Source of the DNA: Pelomonas parva
GTDB taxonomy: Bacteria > Pseudomonadota > Gammaproteobacteria > Burkholderiales > Burkholderiaceae_C
DNA length: 64,000 nt
Assembly: GCF_043555835.1 (NCBI RefSeq)
Contig: NZ_JBIGHV010000004.1
Location: forward strand, 62,001-126,000
Reading direction: 5' to 3'
This document shows, piece by piece, positions 33,318 through 43,645 of this stretch (position 1 is its first letter; every line of letters starts with the position of its first letter). The translations under genes and the position numbers were made by a program. The notes under the pieces were generated by a model. That model saw only the letters and a program-made list of their open reading frames with translations. It was not told where the DNA came from and did no database searches.

Positions 33318-35015
33318 TCAGAAATACTTGGCCAACGACAGCAGCGCCCGCGTCTCACGATGCGTGCCATCTGCGTCGGCCAACGTCACCGGGTTGCGCG
33401 TGGGGTTCACGCCGTGCCGCTGTGCCAGGCCTACGCGAACCTGCACGGCGCCGGGCGCGTTCCAGTTCAGCTCCAAGCCCGAGCCGCGCAGATGCAAGCG
33501 GTTGGGCTGCAGCGTGGCCACGTTGACGCGTTCATCGCGCCACCCCAGGGCTTGGTCGTGGAATACCGTGACCGCCCACGTGTCGGAGAACTTGTACTTC
33601 CAGTCCGCCGTCACAAGCAGGCCGGTGTCCACACTGGGCTCCGACACGCTGTAGGCGCGCACGGCATACGGGCCCGACACCTGGAACTTCTCGGCCGAGT
33701 CCAGGTTCTTGCTGGCGATCTGGGCGGATGCGGCGAGCGTGAGGGTCTGCTGCGCGTTCAGTCGCTGCATGCGGGTCACGGTGCCGCTCACCTTGGCAAA
33801 GCGGCCATTGCGGGCCGGACCGCCGGCGACCTGATCGCTGGAGAGGTCGACCGCATTGCCGGACAGATCCAGCCGGCCCGCCGCCAGCTGGCCCGACACG
33901 ATCCACACGCCGCCGCCGGCCCAGTCGTCCAGGCTGTCGAGATTGAAGCCCAGCGTCACCAGGTCGATGTGCTTGCGGCTCAGCTCGATACCGGCCACGA
34001 GGTTCTTGAAGCTCTTGCGTTCGGCGCTGCCCTGCAGGTTCAGATTGCGCTCGGCGCTGCGCTGCACGGGATAGATCAGCGTGCCACCCACCGTGTTGGC
34101 CTTGCCGGAATAGCGCACCGTGTTCAGGCTGTAGCCATAGTCCAGGCCCGACGCCTGCACCGAGGCCCTGAGGCCGTCGCTGCCCACCGGCAAGGACAAG
34201 CCCGCGCGTGCATATCTGGACCCCTCGCTGGCGAAGGTCATCAGCGTCCACTGATCGCCGCGCGCCAGCGGGCCGTTCAGCGCCAGATTCACCGCCGCAC
34301 GGGCCGCGCCAGTGGCGCGCGCGCCGGTGTTGTCGAGCAAGGCACTGCCGGTGAGCAGCGGCGCGTCCGTCACAGCCACGACGATGCGACTGTCGCCCTC
34401 CTTCTCGCCCGGCTCCAGCACCGAGGCGGCGTGCATGCCGGGCATCTCATTGAGCAGCGTCACCGAGCGCTGGATGTCATCGGTTCGCAGCGGCTCGCCC
34501 TCGCGCTGGCGGGCCAGCATGAACTCGCGCACGCGCGACTCGGGCAACGCACGCGGTGCGCCGCGGTTCTCGATGCGCAGGCCCGACAGGCGCCCCTCGG
34601 CGACGCGAATCACCACCACGCCGTCGCGGATCTCCTGCTCGGGCAGCCAGGCTCGCGCCAGGTAGCCGCTGCGGCGGTAGGCCTCGATGAGGGCGTCAGC
34701 CGCGCGCTGCAGCGACGCGAGGTCGGACTTCTGTCCGACCCAGGGCTTGAGAACGGCCTGCACGGTTTCGGCGTCCAGCAGCCTGGCCCCCTGCACGTCG
34801 AAACGTTTCACGAGGACGGCCACGCTGGCAGCCGCCTTGGACGGCGCGGGCTGCGCGGGTGGCGGCAGGTCGGGCCTGCGCGTTCGGCTGGACGCCCTCT
34901 CGGCTTCACGCAGCAGGTCTTCACCCGTGGGTGGCGTCTGCGCTTGCGCAGTCGAGCCGAGGGCCAAGTACAGGCACGCCGCCAGGGGGGGCAGCGATCG
35001 GGGGGCTCGCAGCAT
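33318..35015 (-). CDS. TpsB outer-membrane transporter (FhaC/ShlB family)
   Basis: 565 residues. Signal peptide ending at STAQAQ (about 26), then a Pro-rich linker. Two POTRA domains follow (about 68-215, including FDVQGARLLDAETVQAVLKPW and VAEGRLSGLRIENRG). A 16-strand beta-barrel ends in the typical C-terminal Phe (LLSLAKYF). The L6-loop signature is VRAYSVSEP instead of VRGY. It recognises the TPS domain of the neighbouring exoprotein and threads it through the outer membrane. It is first in the operon; the exoprotein gene starts 53 bp further on. Confidence 0.92.
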   Translation of the reverse strand: MLRAPRSLPPLAACLYLALGSTAQAQTPPTGEDLLREAERASSRTRRPDLPPPAQPAPSKAAASVAVLVKRFDVQGARLLDAETVQAVLKPWVGQKSDLASLQRAADALIEAYRRSGYLARAWLPEQEIRDGVVVIRVAEGRLSGLRIENRGAPRALPESRVREFMLARQREGEPLRTDDIQRSVTLLNEMPGMHAASVLEPGEKEGDSRIVVAVTDAPLLTGSALLDNTGARATGAARAAVNLALNGPLARGDQWTLMTFASEGSRYARAGLSLPVGSDGLRASVQASGLDYGYSLNTVRYSGKANTVGGTLIYPVQRSAERNLNLQGSAERKSFKNLVAGIELSRKHIDLVTLGFNLDSLDDWAGGGVWIVSGQLAAGRLDLSGNAVDLSSDQVAGGPARNGRFAKVSGTVTRMQRLNAQQTLTLAASAQIASKNLDSAEKFQVSGPYAVRAYSVSEPSVDTGLLVTADWKYKFSDTWAVTVFHDQALGWRDERVNVATLQPNRLHLRGSGLELNWNAPGAVQVRVGLAQRHGVNPTRNPVTLADADGTHRETRALLSLAKYF

Positions 35016-35552
35016 TCACGTCTCCAGCTATTGGGATGCGATTGGCCCGCAACCATCCTGGGAGGAATGCGCTCGAGCTGGCGCTTCGCTCAGCCTCGCA
35101 GGCCAAGTCGTCCCTACCAAGGACACTGCGGCGTGGCGGCTTTGCCGCGCCTGGCGCGTCTCTCAAGGAACGTCTTTTACCTGAGACCAGCCCGTCCTAA
35201 CACTTTTGTAAGTGCACAAATCCACACTTGACGGTGCCGCGTGTCAATCACATTGATGAGGGGAAGACCCGCTGTGCCTGTGCGCTGCAGGACGCGTTGC
35301 CAGGCAGCGTCGTCACCATTTCAGGCGCGAATCGAGCGCTCCGCAGCCAAGAACGCCCACCGCCGCAGCACACCCGCCGGGTCTGCGGCGCCTCGTGGCC
35401 GGTTCTTGTCCATCGATTCGCAACTGGGCTTCACGCTTGCCGACCACCCTCCGCCACCCTCACGCCGTAGCGTTTCGCCCCTGCAAGAGTGCGCCGGGCG
35501 CACAAGAGAAAAGGCTCCCGAAGGAGCCTTTGCAAGCAGTGCGCTTGTCGGA
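35016..35552. other. 537-bp intergenic region upstream of the tps operon
   Basis: No convincing gene on either strand. It contains a perfect TTGACA on the minus strand (35248-35243) with a weak GTGGAT/TGGATT -10 candidate 17-18 bp downstream, about 200 bp before the tpsB start. A small palindrome CACTT-TTGT-AAGTG lies near 35200, and the terminator of the adjacent PEP-CTERM gene lies at the far end. The promoter is only a candidate. Confidence 0.4.
35510..35531 (-). terminator. Rho-independent terminator of the PEP-CTERM operon
   Basis: Read on the minus strand: AAAGGCTCC, tetraloop TTCG, GGAGCCTTT, then TTCTC. The perfect 9-bp stem with a UUCG-type loop lies 22 bp after the stop of the 195-residue PEP-CTERM gene. 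Confidence 0.85.
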
Positions 35553-36140
35553 TCAGCGCGGCGAGCGGCGGCGGGTGCTGAAGAACGCACCGGCTAGCGC
35601 CAGGCTGGCCAGCGCAAAGCTGGCCGGCTCCGGCAGTTCAGCCACGGGCGCCAGGTTGATGCCGCCGCTGTAGCTGAAGCTGTTGCGCAGCGCCTGTTCG
35701 GGCGTCTGCTGCACGTTCGGGTCACCCGCCACGCCTTCCACGAAGAACAGGAAGTCGCCGTGAGCCTCGAAAGGGTCCGCGCTGTAGCCGAACGTGAAGC
35801 GGGTGCCGCCGATGTCGCTGATGTCGTAGACGAGATCGGAGCCACCAATGCCCACAAAGCCGGCGCGCGTGAAGGTGATGCCCTGGTTGGACCAGAAGGC
35901 CAGATCGGCGCTGGTGTCCAGCCACGCATCGATTTGTGCAACGCCGTTGAAGTGGATCAGGAACTCGTCGCGGAAGGCGCCGGCCTGGGTATGGGTGACC
36001 ACCGGGGAACCCGCCTGGGTGCTGAGCCCGGCGGAGTAGCCGCCGCCCAGGGCTTCCAGCACGAGCGTGTGCGGCGCAGCCTGCGCACCTTGAAGGGCAA
36101 CGGCCAGGAGGGCGGAGGTGATGAAGGTCTTGATCGACAT
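35553..36140 (-). CDS. PEP-CTERM sorted secreted protein
   Basis: 195 residues with a signal peptide (MSIKTFITSALLAVALQGAQA) and a C-terminal LPEPASFALASLALAG followed by RRR, the exosortase recognition pattern. The middle is a beta-rich domain (FRDEFLIHFNGVAQIDAWLD, FTFGYSADPF) without a family name I recognise. It follows the other PEP-CTERM gene by 24 bp on the same strand, so both form an operon. It is likely an extracellular matrix or surface protein. Confidence 0.85.
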   Translation of the reverse strand: MSIKTFITSALLAVALQGAQAAPHTLVLEALGGGYSAGLSTQAGSPVVTHTQAGAFRDEFLIHFNGVAQIDAWLDTSADLAFWSNQGITFTRAGFVGIGGSDLVYDISDIGGTRFTFGYSADPFEAHGDFLFFVEGVAGDPNVQQTPEQALRNSFSYSGGINLAPVAELPEPASFALASLALAGAFFSTRRRSPR

Positions 36141-36164
36141 GATGTGGATGCGATTGGAAGAGGT

Positions 36165-36728
36165 TCAGGCGCTGCGGCGGCGGCGGACCACGTAGCCCAC
36201 AGCCATCAGGCCGGCGGCGAACAGGGCATAGGTCTGCGGCTCGGGGATGGGCGACGTCGAGGGCGCCGCGATCGGGGTGACGCGGAAGCTGAAGCTGTAG
36301 GTGCCCACGCTGCTGCCGTTGTTGCCGGCCAGCAGGGAGCCCTTGACGACGAGCGTCAGGGGGCCGGCGAAATCGGTCGCGGGCAGTGTGTAGGTCTCGC
36401 GGCCATCCAGGTTGCCGCGGAAGAAGGTCAGCGTCTGGCCGAAGCCGACACCGTTCAGCGTCACGCTGGAGATGTCGATGTCGGCGCTGCCGCTGTTCAG
36501 GATCTGGGTGCTGAGCGCGCCGTTGATCGAACTCCAGCCGGTGTAGCCGTCCAGCTTGTAGACGTCTTCGAAGCTGCCAGCACCGCTGATGGTGTGCGAA
36601 CTACCGGCCGAGAAGGTGCCGCCGGCGGTGCCAGTCATGTTGACGGTGATGGGGTCGCTAGCCTGGGCCGTGCCAGCGAGCAGGGCGGCGGCGAGGGCGA
36701 TGGAGGCGGTGAGCGGCGTGTTCATCAA
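36165..36728 (-). CDS. FxDxF-type PEP-CTERM protein
   Basis: 187 residues; the second Met (36725) is an equally possible start. Signal peptide ends near GTAQAS. A GSFEDVYKL segment near residue 51 resembles the FxDxF motif of a known PEP-CTERM subgroup. The C-terminus is IPEPQTYALFAAGLMAVGY plus RRRR. The protein is small, beta-rich and Ser/Gly-rich. First gene of a two-gene PEP-CTERM operon. Two CCCCCTAGA-type motifs lie 48-57 and 126-134 bp upstream. Confidence 0.85.
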   Translation of the reverse strand: MMNTPLTASIALAAALLAGTAQASDPITVNMTGTAGGTFSAGSSHTISGAGSFEDVYKLDGYTGWSSINGALSTQILNSGSADIDISSVTLNGVGFGQTLTFFRGNLDGRETYTLPATDFAGPLTLVVKGSLLAGNNGSSVGTYSFSFRVTPIAAPSTSPIPEPQTYALFAAGLMAVGYVVRRRRSA

Positions 36729-36895
36729 TGACTTCCTGGTTCTCTATCAGGGACTTCCCTGGGCATGGACTGCACTCTAGGGGGGACGACTTTCGGCGGG
36801 CACCCCTCAGCCGCGTGGCCCGAGCGGCTGTTTGTGCTCAAACGCACGTATTTCCCCCTAGATGGGTGGGGCGCCAGGAGCATTGGCCCAATGAG

Positions 36896-36920
36896 AACGG
36901 GCCGGCAAAGCCGGCCCGTT
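36896..36920 (-). terminator. Hairpin terminator after secA
   Basis: AACGGGCCGGC (36896-36906) and GCCGGCCCGTT (36910-36920) are perfect 11-bp arms around AAA. It lies 20 bp past the secA stop and has no long T-run, so termination may be partial. Confidence 0.7.
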
Positions 36921-36940
36921 GAGGATTCACGCCCGCAGGT

Positions 36941-39685
<2,745 letters not shown>

Positions 39686-39864
39686 GCTGCGGGAGGGGGC
39701 TGAGCGGGGCTGGGCGAGAGCCGGCGAATACCGGATGACGCGCGAATCTTGGGGCTGCGCGAGGCAATGCAAGGCGGGTTTGCCTGGCCACGCAAAGCGG
39801 CGCAGTTTAGCAGCGGGCCCGGGCCGGCCCACCTGCCCGCCGGGCGCCTCACTACACTGGCTCC

Positions 39865-40200
39865 ATGTCCGCTCCCCGCTACCTCGCGCCCAAGATCCAG
39901 CGCGTCAGCGTGCCCGACCCGATGCCGGTGGCGCAGGCGCTGCGCGCCCACGAGGGCCTGGTGCGACTGGGGGAGCGGCTGGAGGCGTCGCGGCGCCGCT
40001 TGCGCGTCATCGCGCCCGGCCTGCCCGGCAACCTGATGGCCAGCATCCAACCCGGCCCGCTGGACGAGGACGGCTGGAGCCTGCTGGTCGCCAACGCCTC
40101 GGTCGCCGCCAAGCTGCGCCACCTGCTGCCGCGGTTGGAAGCGCTGCTGGCCCAGGCCGGCTTGCCCGGCCGCATCCGCATCAAGTTGTTGCAGCAATAG
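39865..40200 (+). CDS. DUF721/DciA-like protein
   Basis: 111 residues. A strand-rich core (RLRVIAPGLPGNLMASIQ, DGWSLLVANASVAAKLRHLLP) and the position divergent to secA match the DUF721 family, which includes DciA, the loader of replicative helicase DnaB in bacteria without DnaC. The match to true DciA is moderate and the protein is on the short side, so only the family is named. It ends at a strong terminator. Confidence 0.75.
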   Translation: MSAPRYLAPKIQRVSVPDPMPVAQALRAHEGLVRLGERLEASRRRLRVIAPGLPGNLMASIQPGPLDEDGWSLLVANASVAAKLRHLLPRLEALLAQAGLPGRIRIKLLQQ

Positions 40201-40240
40201 AAAAACCCACTGCCGTCAGATTGACGGGCGGTGGGTTTTT
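40201..40240. terminator. Strong bidirectional terminator
   Basis: AAAAACCCAC-T-GCC-GTCA, loop GAT, TGACG-GGC-G-GTGGGTTTTT, with flanking A and T runs. It ends the dciA-like gene, and before the island insertion it probably also ended the tRNA-Thr transcript coming from the right. Confidence 0.9.
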
Positions 40241-40243
40241 GGT

Positions 40244-40292
40244 TGGTGCCGGCTATCGGATTCGAACTGATGACCTACCGCTTACAAGGCGG
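40244..40292 (-). repeat. Distal attachment site: duplicated tRNA-Thr 3' half
   Basis: All 49 bases are identical to 43039-43087, covering CCA, acceptor 3' strand, T-arm and part of the anticodon arm. Identity stops abruptly at 40293, where the tRNA continues with TTGCTC and this copy with GGAACC. It is not a functional tRNA gene. Confidence 0.92.
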
Positions 40293-40435
40293 GGAACCAG
40301 TTAGGGCACCGATGCACGAAGTCTGAACCCATTGGGGTTTGACGTTAGCGGGCACCAACATCAGCGCCGCGTTTGGTAGCCGTTTGGTCCGATGACTAAA
40401 CACCGGACCAGACACTGCACTTTGAGGAGTGCAGG

Positions 40436-40747
40436 ATGGCCAGCGCCACCAACCTGAAGAAGAAGGTCCTTGCCAACGGCAAGGTGAAGTACCAAGCCCA
40501 GGTCTGGCATGAGGGCAGGTTCTACTGCTCGAAGACCTTTGACATGGGAAACGTCGCCCGGGACTACAAGCAGGAGCGGCTTCGCGCCATCGTCAGAGGC
40601 AAGTTCAAGCCAGCGGCAGAGCGTGCCGCCCAGCGTCGAGCCGAAGAGGCGCTGGACCAACCCATGACTCACTGGGCCTCTCTATATCAAGGTGCTGAAC
40701 GACCCGAGTTTGTGGTCGGTGCCCCAGGCCAGCGTTGGCGACCATGA
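40436..40747 (+). pseudogene. Tyrosine integrase, N-terminal fragment
   Basis: The first 75 residues of the frame (LKKKVLANGKVKYQAQVWHE, then FYCSKTFD, then ERLRAIVRGKFKP) look like the three-stranded arm-type DNA-binding domain at the start of phage-like site-specific integrases. After that the sequence stops resembling the family and ends at 40747. The core-binding and catalytic domains are absent. Its place beside the attachment repeat fits an island integrase that lost its 3' part. A GGAG ribosome site precedes the ATG. Confidence 0.65.
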
Positions 40748-40838
40748 GGCTGGTGCCGTCGACACGGACTGGCACATCAACGCTGCCGCCTTGGCCAAGG
40801 CCTGGCCGCGCCTGGTGAGCAGCACGTTCTTGTGCTGA
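40680..40838 (+). pseudogene. Decayed coding fragment in the island
   Basis: A second frame reads YIKVLNDPSLWSVPQASV, then DTDWHINAAALAKAWPRLV, and ends at the TGA at 40836-40838. Its composition looks like real protein sequence, but there is no start, and it overlaps the tail of the integrase fragment in another frame. It probably marks the deletion junction that cut the integrase. No family assigned. Confidence 0.4.
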
Positions 40839-40875
40839 TGGCCGCCGAGGCCGGCCGGAGTTTCAACGTTGAAAC

Positions 40876-42243
40876 TTACCTGGGCCGCCCCGCGTCAATC
40901 CATCGCTGCGTCATGCCTCTCGCGAGGTTGTAGCGGGCGCAGTTGTAGGGCTCGAGGTGGTCCAGTTCGGTGTTCACGATGGCGCTCAAGGCCGCCAGGT
41001 CTGCGGTGGCGATGGGCACCTCCGACAATGCGTTTTCCAGCGTTCGGCCGTGGAAGACGACGAACTGCATGAGCTCATTCAAGGCCTGTCGGTACCGGGC
41101 TCGAAGCGGGTCGGGCACGGCCAGGGAAGCGCGCAGCACGCTGTACTTCTGAATCGAGCGCCGGTAGACGAACTCAAACAGCTCCACGGCCGCAGCCACG
41201 TTGCGCTGCTCGTAGACGCCGAGCATGGCGGTCGCATAGTCCGTGCGCTCCACGTCCAGGAAGGACAGGGGCGCGCAGTTGTGCAGCATGAGCGGCATGT
41301 TGGCGCTCAGGCGACTCGTGCGCTTGTTGCCATCCGCAAAGGGCTGCAGGTAGGCCAGGTTGACCCAAAGGAAGAAGGCGGCCTCCACCGGGTTCCGGAT
41401 TTGGCGGACCTTCTCGACGATGGACTTCAGCGTGTCTTCCAGGAGCGCGGGGATGTTGCTCGGGGAGTAGACCGAGCCGTCGATGTTCACCACGCGCCGT
41501 CGGATGCTGCCGATGTCCCGTGAGTCCTTCAGCAGGTCCCGCATCAACCTGGACTGCAGGTCGACGATGACGGGCACCGTGATGCCCTCGGTCGGCACCG
41601 CGTCGACCATGAACTCGATGGCATCCTTGTGGTTGAGCAGCATCAAGGTGTCTTCATCGAAGGGGCCTGCCTGCTGCCCGAGCTCGAACAGCTCCTTGGT
41701 ATCGAGCAAGCTCTTGTTGTTGCCCTCCAGGCGAGAGGACGACCAGGACAGGTCGATGAGCAGTTGCTCCAGCACCTCGCGCGCATAGGTTCCCGCAGGC
41801 TGCTGGTCACGGCTGCGGCCAGCGTTGAACAGGTCGCTGGCCAGCTGCGGTGGCAGCAAGCTGGATTGGTTGGGGACGTAGTTGCCCACGAAACTGCTCT
41901 CGTAGCCCACCGGGGTACGGGTCCCCAAGGGCGCACGAAGCGATTCGACCAAGGGCAGCGCTGCCGGCGACCATTGCAGCAGGCCTGGCCTTGCTGGTGT
42001 TAGCGCGTCGGAAGGCGAGGCACCTACTGCAGCCCTGGCCGCCTCCGTGGCCACGTAGCGGGTGGACCGGCCGTCCCCCAGTCGTTCCAGAAGGCCCGCC
42101 GCCAGGAGGTCTCGCAACGCACGGTTGATGGTGGGACGGGAAGCCTGGAGGACTTGCTCCAGTGCGCCAGGTTGTACGGGCTCCCCGGCGGCCAGAACCA
42201 GCCGCAGCAATTCATCTTGACGGGGTGAGAGGGCGGCGGTCAT
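40876..42243 (-). CDS. Fic-domain protein with N-terminal winged helix
   Basis: 455 residues from the ATG at 42243. Residues 1-75 form a winged helix (LSPRQDELLRLVLAAGEPV, RPTINRALRDLLAAGLLERL). An inhibitory-helix motif (S/T)xxxE(G/N) is present as SSRLEGN, near residue 175. The Fic motif reads LQPFADGNKRTSR (about 300), so Gln replaces the catalytic His of HPFx(D/E)GN(G/K)R while the phosphate-binding residues remain. Fic enzymes transfer AMP or another phosphoryl moiety to proteins; with Gln the activity is uncertain, although a Gln version occurs in one subgroup. Six TGACAA/TTGTCA hexamers lie just upstream, suggesting autoregulation through the winged helix. Confidence 0.85.
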   Translation of the reverse strand: MTAALSPRQDELLRLVLAAGEPVQPGALEQVLQASRPTINRALRDLLAAGLLERLGDGRSTRYVATEAARAAVGASPSDALTPARPGLLQWSPAALPLVESLRAPLGTRTPVGYESSFVGNYVPNQSSLLPPQLASDLFNAGRSRDQQPAGTYAREVLEQLLIDLSWSSSRLEGNNKSLLDTKELFELGQQAGPFDEDTLMLLNHKDAIEFMVDAVPTEGITVPVIVDLQSRLMRDLLKDSRDIGSIRRRVVNIDGSVYSPSNIPALLEDTLKSIVEKVRQIRNPVEAAFFLWVNLAYLQPFADGNKRTSRLSANMPLMLHNCAPLSFLDVERTDYATAMLGVYEQRNVAAAVELFEFVYRRSIQKYSVLRASLAVPDPLRARYRQALNELMQFVVFHGRTLENALSEVPIATADLAALSAIVNTELDHLEPYNCARYNLARGMTQRWIDAGRPR

Positions 42244-42256
42244 CGCGCAGGGAATT

Positions 42257-42382
42257 TTGTCAATCTTGTCAGCCGAGGCGGCTCGAGTCCAAATCTTGTC
42301 ACCATGACAACAATAGACCAAAAACTTATCACTCACAAAGGCGATGACAAGAATTTTGATGAGATTAAGGGCTTGATGACAA
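42257..42382. promoter_or_regulatory. Cluster of TTGTCA/TGACAA hexamers upstream of the Fic gene
   Basis: Sites: TTGTCA at 42257-42262, 42266-42271 and 42296-42301; TGACAA at 42305-42310, 42345-42350 and 42377-42382. The third and fourth form the palindrome TTGTCA-CCA-TGACAA. The first lies 14 bp before the start codon. The region is A/T-rich, unlike the rest of the window. It likely holds the promoter and binding sites for the winged-helix domain of the Fic protein (inference). Confidence 0.65.
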
Positions 42383-42500
42383 GAAAGTTGGGATGAGCCA
42401 GCAATACCCGCGACGCACGCCCCCGTGGATGGCCCGGAAGACAGACCGCACCCGATGGGATGCGGCCGATGAATCAAAGCTCTTCTGGTGCGCCGCGTCG

Positions 42501-42815
42501 TCAGCGGGTCTGGGGCTTGCGCCGTTTGGCGGCGCTGGGACTGCGGCCCGCCATCAAGCCCACTGACTTGCAGGCCTCCTCAAACCCTTTGAACGCCTCG
42601 GTGCGCAGCGCGAGCGTCATCTCCAGCAGCTGGCTGGCCGGCGCCTCTTCACCGGCCACCGCCTTGCCCCGCCGCGTCGTCAGGCGATGACCGGCTGACA
42701 CCAGCATCTCGGCCTCGTCGCGAACGGCCGCTCCGGCGGCCTCGACCGCACGGACGGCCTCGACGAGCGGATGTTCGCGACGGGCTTCGATGTCCTGCGC
42801 CAATTCCGCCCGCAA
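42501..42815 (-). CDS. Hypothetical coiled-coil-like protein, probably 5'-truncated
   Basis: The frame is open on the minus strand from 42992 to the TGA at 42501 (163 residues), but contains no ATG or GTG before a TTG at 42815. The upstream part (RERELIEQYRADHERRKADE and QLEVQLRAELTAELRPQL) is plainly protein-like and highly charged, like a coiled coil. The 5' end runs into a large palindrome at 42951-42992 beside the tRNA. The most likely reading is a gene beheaded by the island junction. Function unknown. Confidence 0.45.
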   Translation of the reverse strand: MRAELAQDIEARREHPLVEAVRAVEAAGAAVRDEAEMLVSAGHRLTTRRGKAVAGEEAPASQLLEMTLALRTEAFKGFEEACKSVGLMAGRSPSAAKRRKPQTR

Positions 42816-42950
42816 TTGCGGACGCAGTTCGGCAGTCAGCTCGGCTCGGAGTTGAACCTCCAGCTGCGCGCGCTCGTCGGCCTTTCGGCGCTCGTGGTCG
42901 GCACGGTACTGCTCGATGAGCTCTCGCTCCCGTGCCTGCTGTATAAAAGC

Positions 42951-42992
42951 AAAAGTCCTCGCGTGATAAGTGCTTATCAGGCAAGGACTTTT
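42951..42992. terminator. 42-bp imperfect palindrome, terminator-like
   Basis: Arms AAAAGTCCT...TGATAAG (42951-42970) and CTTATCA...AGGACTTTT (42973-42992) pair around TG, with a 4-base mismatch (CGCG against GGCA). On the minus strand it is followed by TTTTGCTTTT and lies 46 bp beyond the tRNA-Thr 3' end, so it may terminate the tRNA transcript. It might also be an element end. Confidence 0.55.
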
Positions 42993-43038
42993 TCAGAAAC
43001 CCGCAGTGTCTTGGTTCAAGACGCAGGGGCTGGATAGA

Positions 43039-43114
43039 TGGTGCCGGCTATCGGATTCGAACTGATGACCTACCGCTTACAAGGCGGTTGCTCTACCAAC
43101 TGAGCTAAGCCGGC
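43039..43114 (-). tRNA. tRNA-Thr (UGU anticodon)
   Basis: Read on the minus strand: acceptor GCCGGCT/AGCCGGC, D-arm GCTCAGTTGGTAGAGC, anticodon stem CCGCC/GGCGG-type with loop CTTGTAA (anticodon TGT), T-arm with TTCGAATC, and an encoded CCA end at 43041-43039. All four stems close. It is the integration site of the neighbouring island; the 3' half is duplicated at 40244-40292. Confidence 0.95.
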
Positions 43115-43141
43115 GAAAACTGAGAAGCGGATTCTAGACCG

Positions 43142-43645
43142 TCACTTCACTCGCTTGAGGGCTGGCCGTGGCGCACCGCCTGCGGGAGGCGTGTCGTCAC
43201 CATCGTCACCGCCCTCGGCCGCTTCACTCGCCAGCCGCAGCCCGCTGCGACGCGGTTCGGCGGGAGCGGGAATGGGCGCGGGTGCGACACCGTCGGCCTG
43301 GGGCTCCGGCGCGGGAAAGGCCATGCCCTGACCGTTCTCACGCGCGTAGATCGCGACGACATGGTCCACCGGCACGACGATCTCGCGCGCAACACCGCCG
43401 AAGCGGGCCTTGAACTGGATGAACTCGTTGCCGAGGTCCAGCCCGCTGGTCGCATCGAAGCCGACGTTCAGCACGATCTCGTTGTTGGACACGTACTCCA
43501 TCGGCACCTGCACCGTGCGGTCGACATGGACCGCGATGTAGGGCGTGAAGCCGTTGTCCGTGCACCAGTCGTGCAGCGCGCGGATCAGGTACGGACGGGT
43601 GGACGTGCCGTTGCCCGCGCCGCCGGGAGCAGCGGTCTGGTCCAT
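43142..43645 (-). CDS. sspB: SspB, ClpXP specificity-enhancing factor
   Basis: 167 residues from the ATG at 43645, which overlaps the sspA stop (ATGA). The N-terminal fold contains TRPYLIRALHDWCTDNGFTP and VDRTVQVPMEYVSNNEIVLN, the SsrA-tag-binding core. FIQFKARFGGVAREIVVPVD and AIYARENGQGM complete the core. The tail is Pro/Ala-rich and ends in basic residues, as in the ClpX-docking tails of the family. SspB tethers SsrA-tagged proteins from stalled ribosomes to ClpXP. Confidence 0.95.
   Translation of the reverse strand: MDQTAAPGGAGNGTSTRPYLIRALHDWCTDNGFTPYIAVHVDRTVQVPMEYVSNNEIVLNVGFDATSGLDLGNEFIQFKARFGGVAREIVVPVDHVVAIYARENGQGMAFPAPEPQADGVAPAPIPAPAEPRRSGLRLASEAAEGGDDGDDTPPAGGAPRPALKRVK

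Larger units (their letters stand above)
40244..43087. mobile_element. 2.8-kb remnant genomic island at tRNA-Thr
   Basis: A perfect 49-bp direct repeat (40244-40292 and 43039-43087) consisting of the tRNA-Thr 3' half bounds the segment. Inside are an integrase N-terminal fragment next to the distal repeat, a decayed ORF, a Fic-family gene and a truncated gene next to the tRNA. Integration at a tRNA 3' end with regeneration of the tRNA is the standard mechanism of tyrosine-integrase islands. The integrase is truncated, so the island can no longer move alone. Confidence 0.85.

Noticed and set aside
27532..33654. A 2,040-residue plus-strand open frame
   Set aside because: Same reason: Ala/Arg/Gly-rich shadow of the exoprotein and tpsB genes, without a ribosome site or known motif.
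40249..40324. A second tRNA-Thr gene
   Set aside because: Only the 3' half matches; the 5' half (D-arm and acceptor 5' strand) is absent, so it is an attachment-site duplicate.
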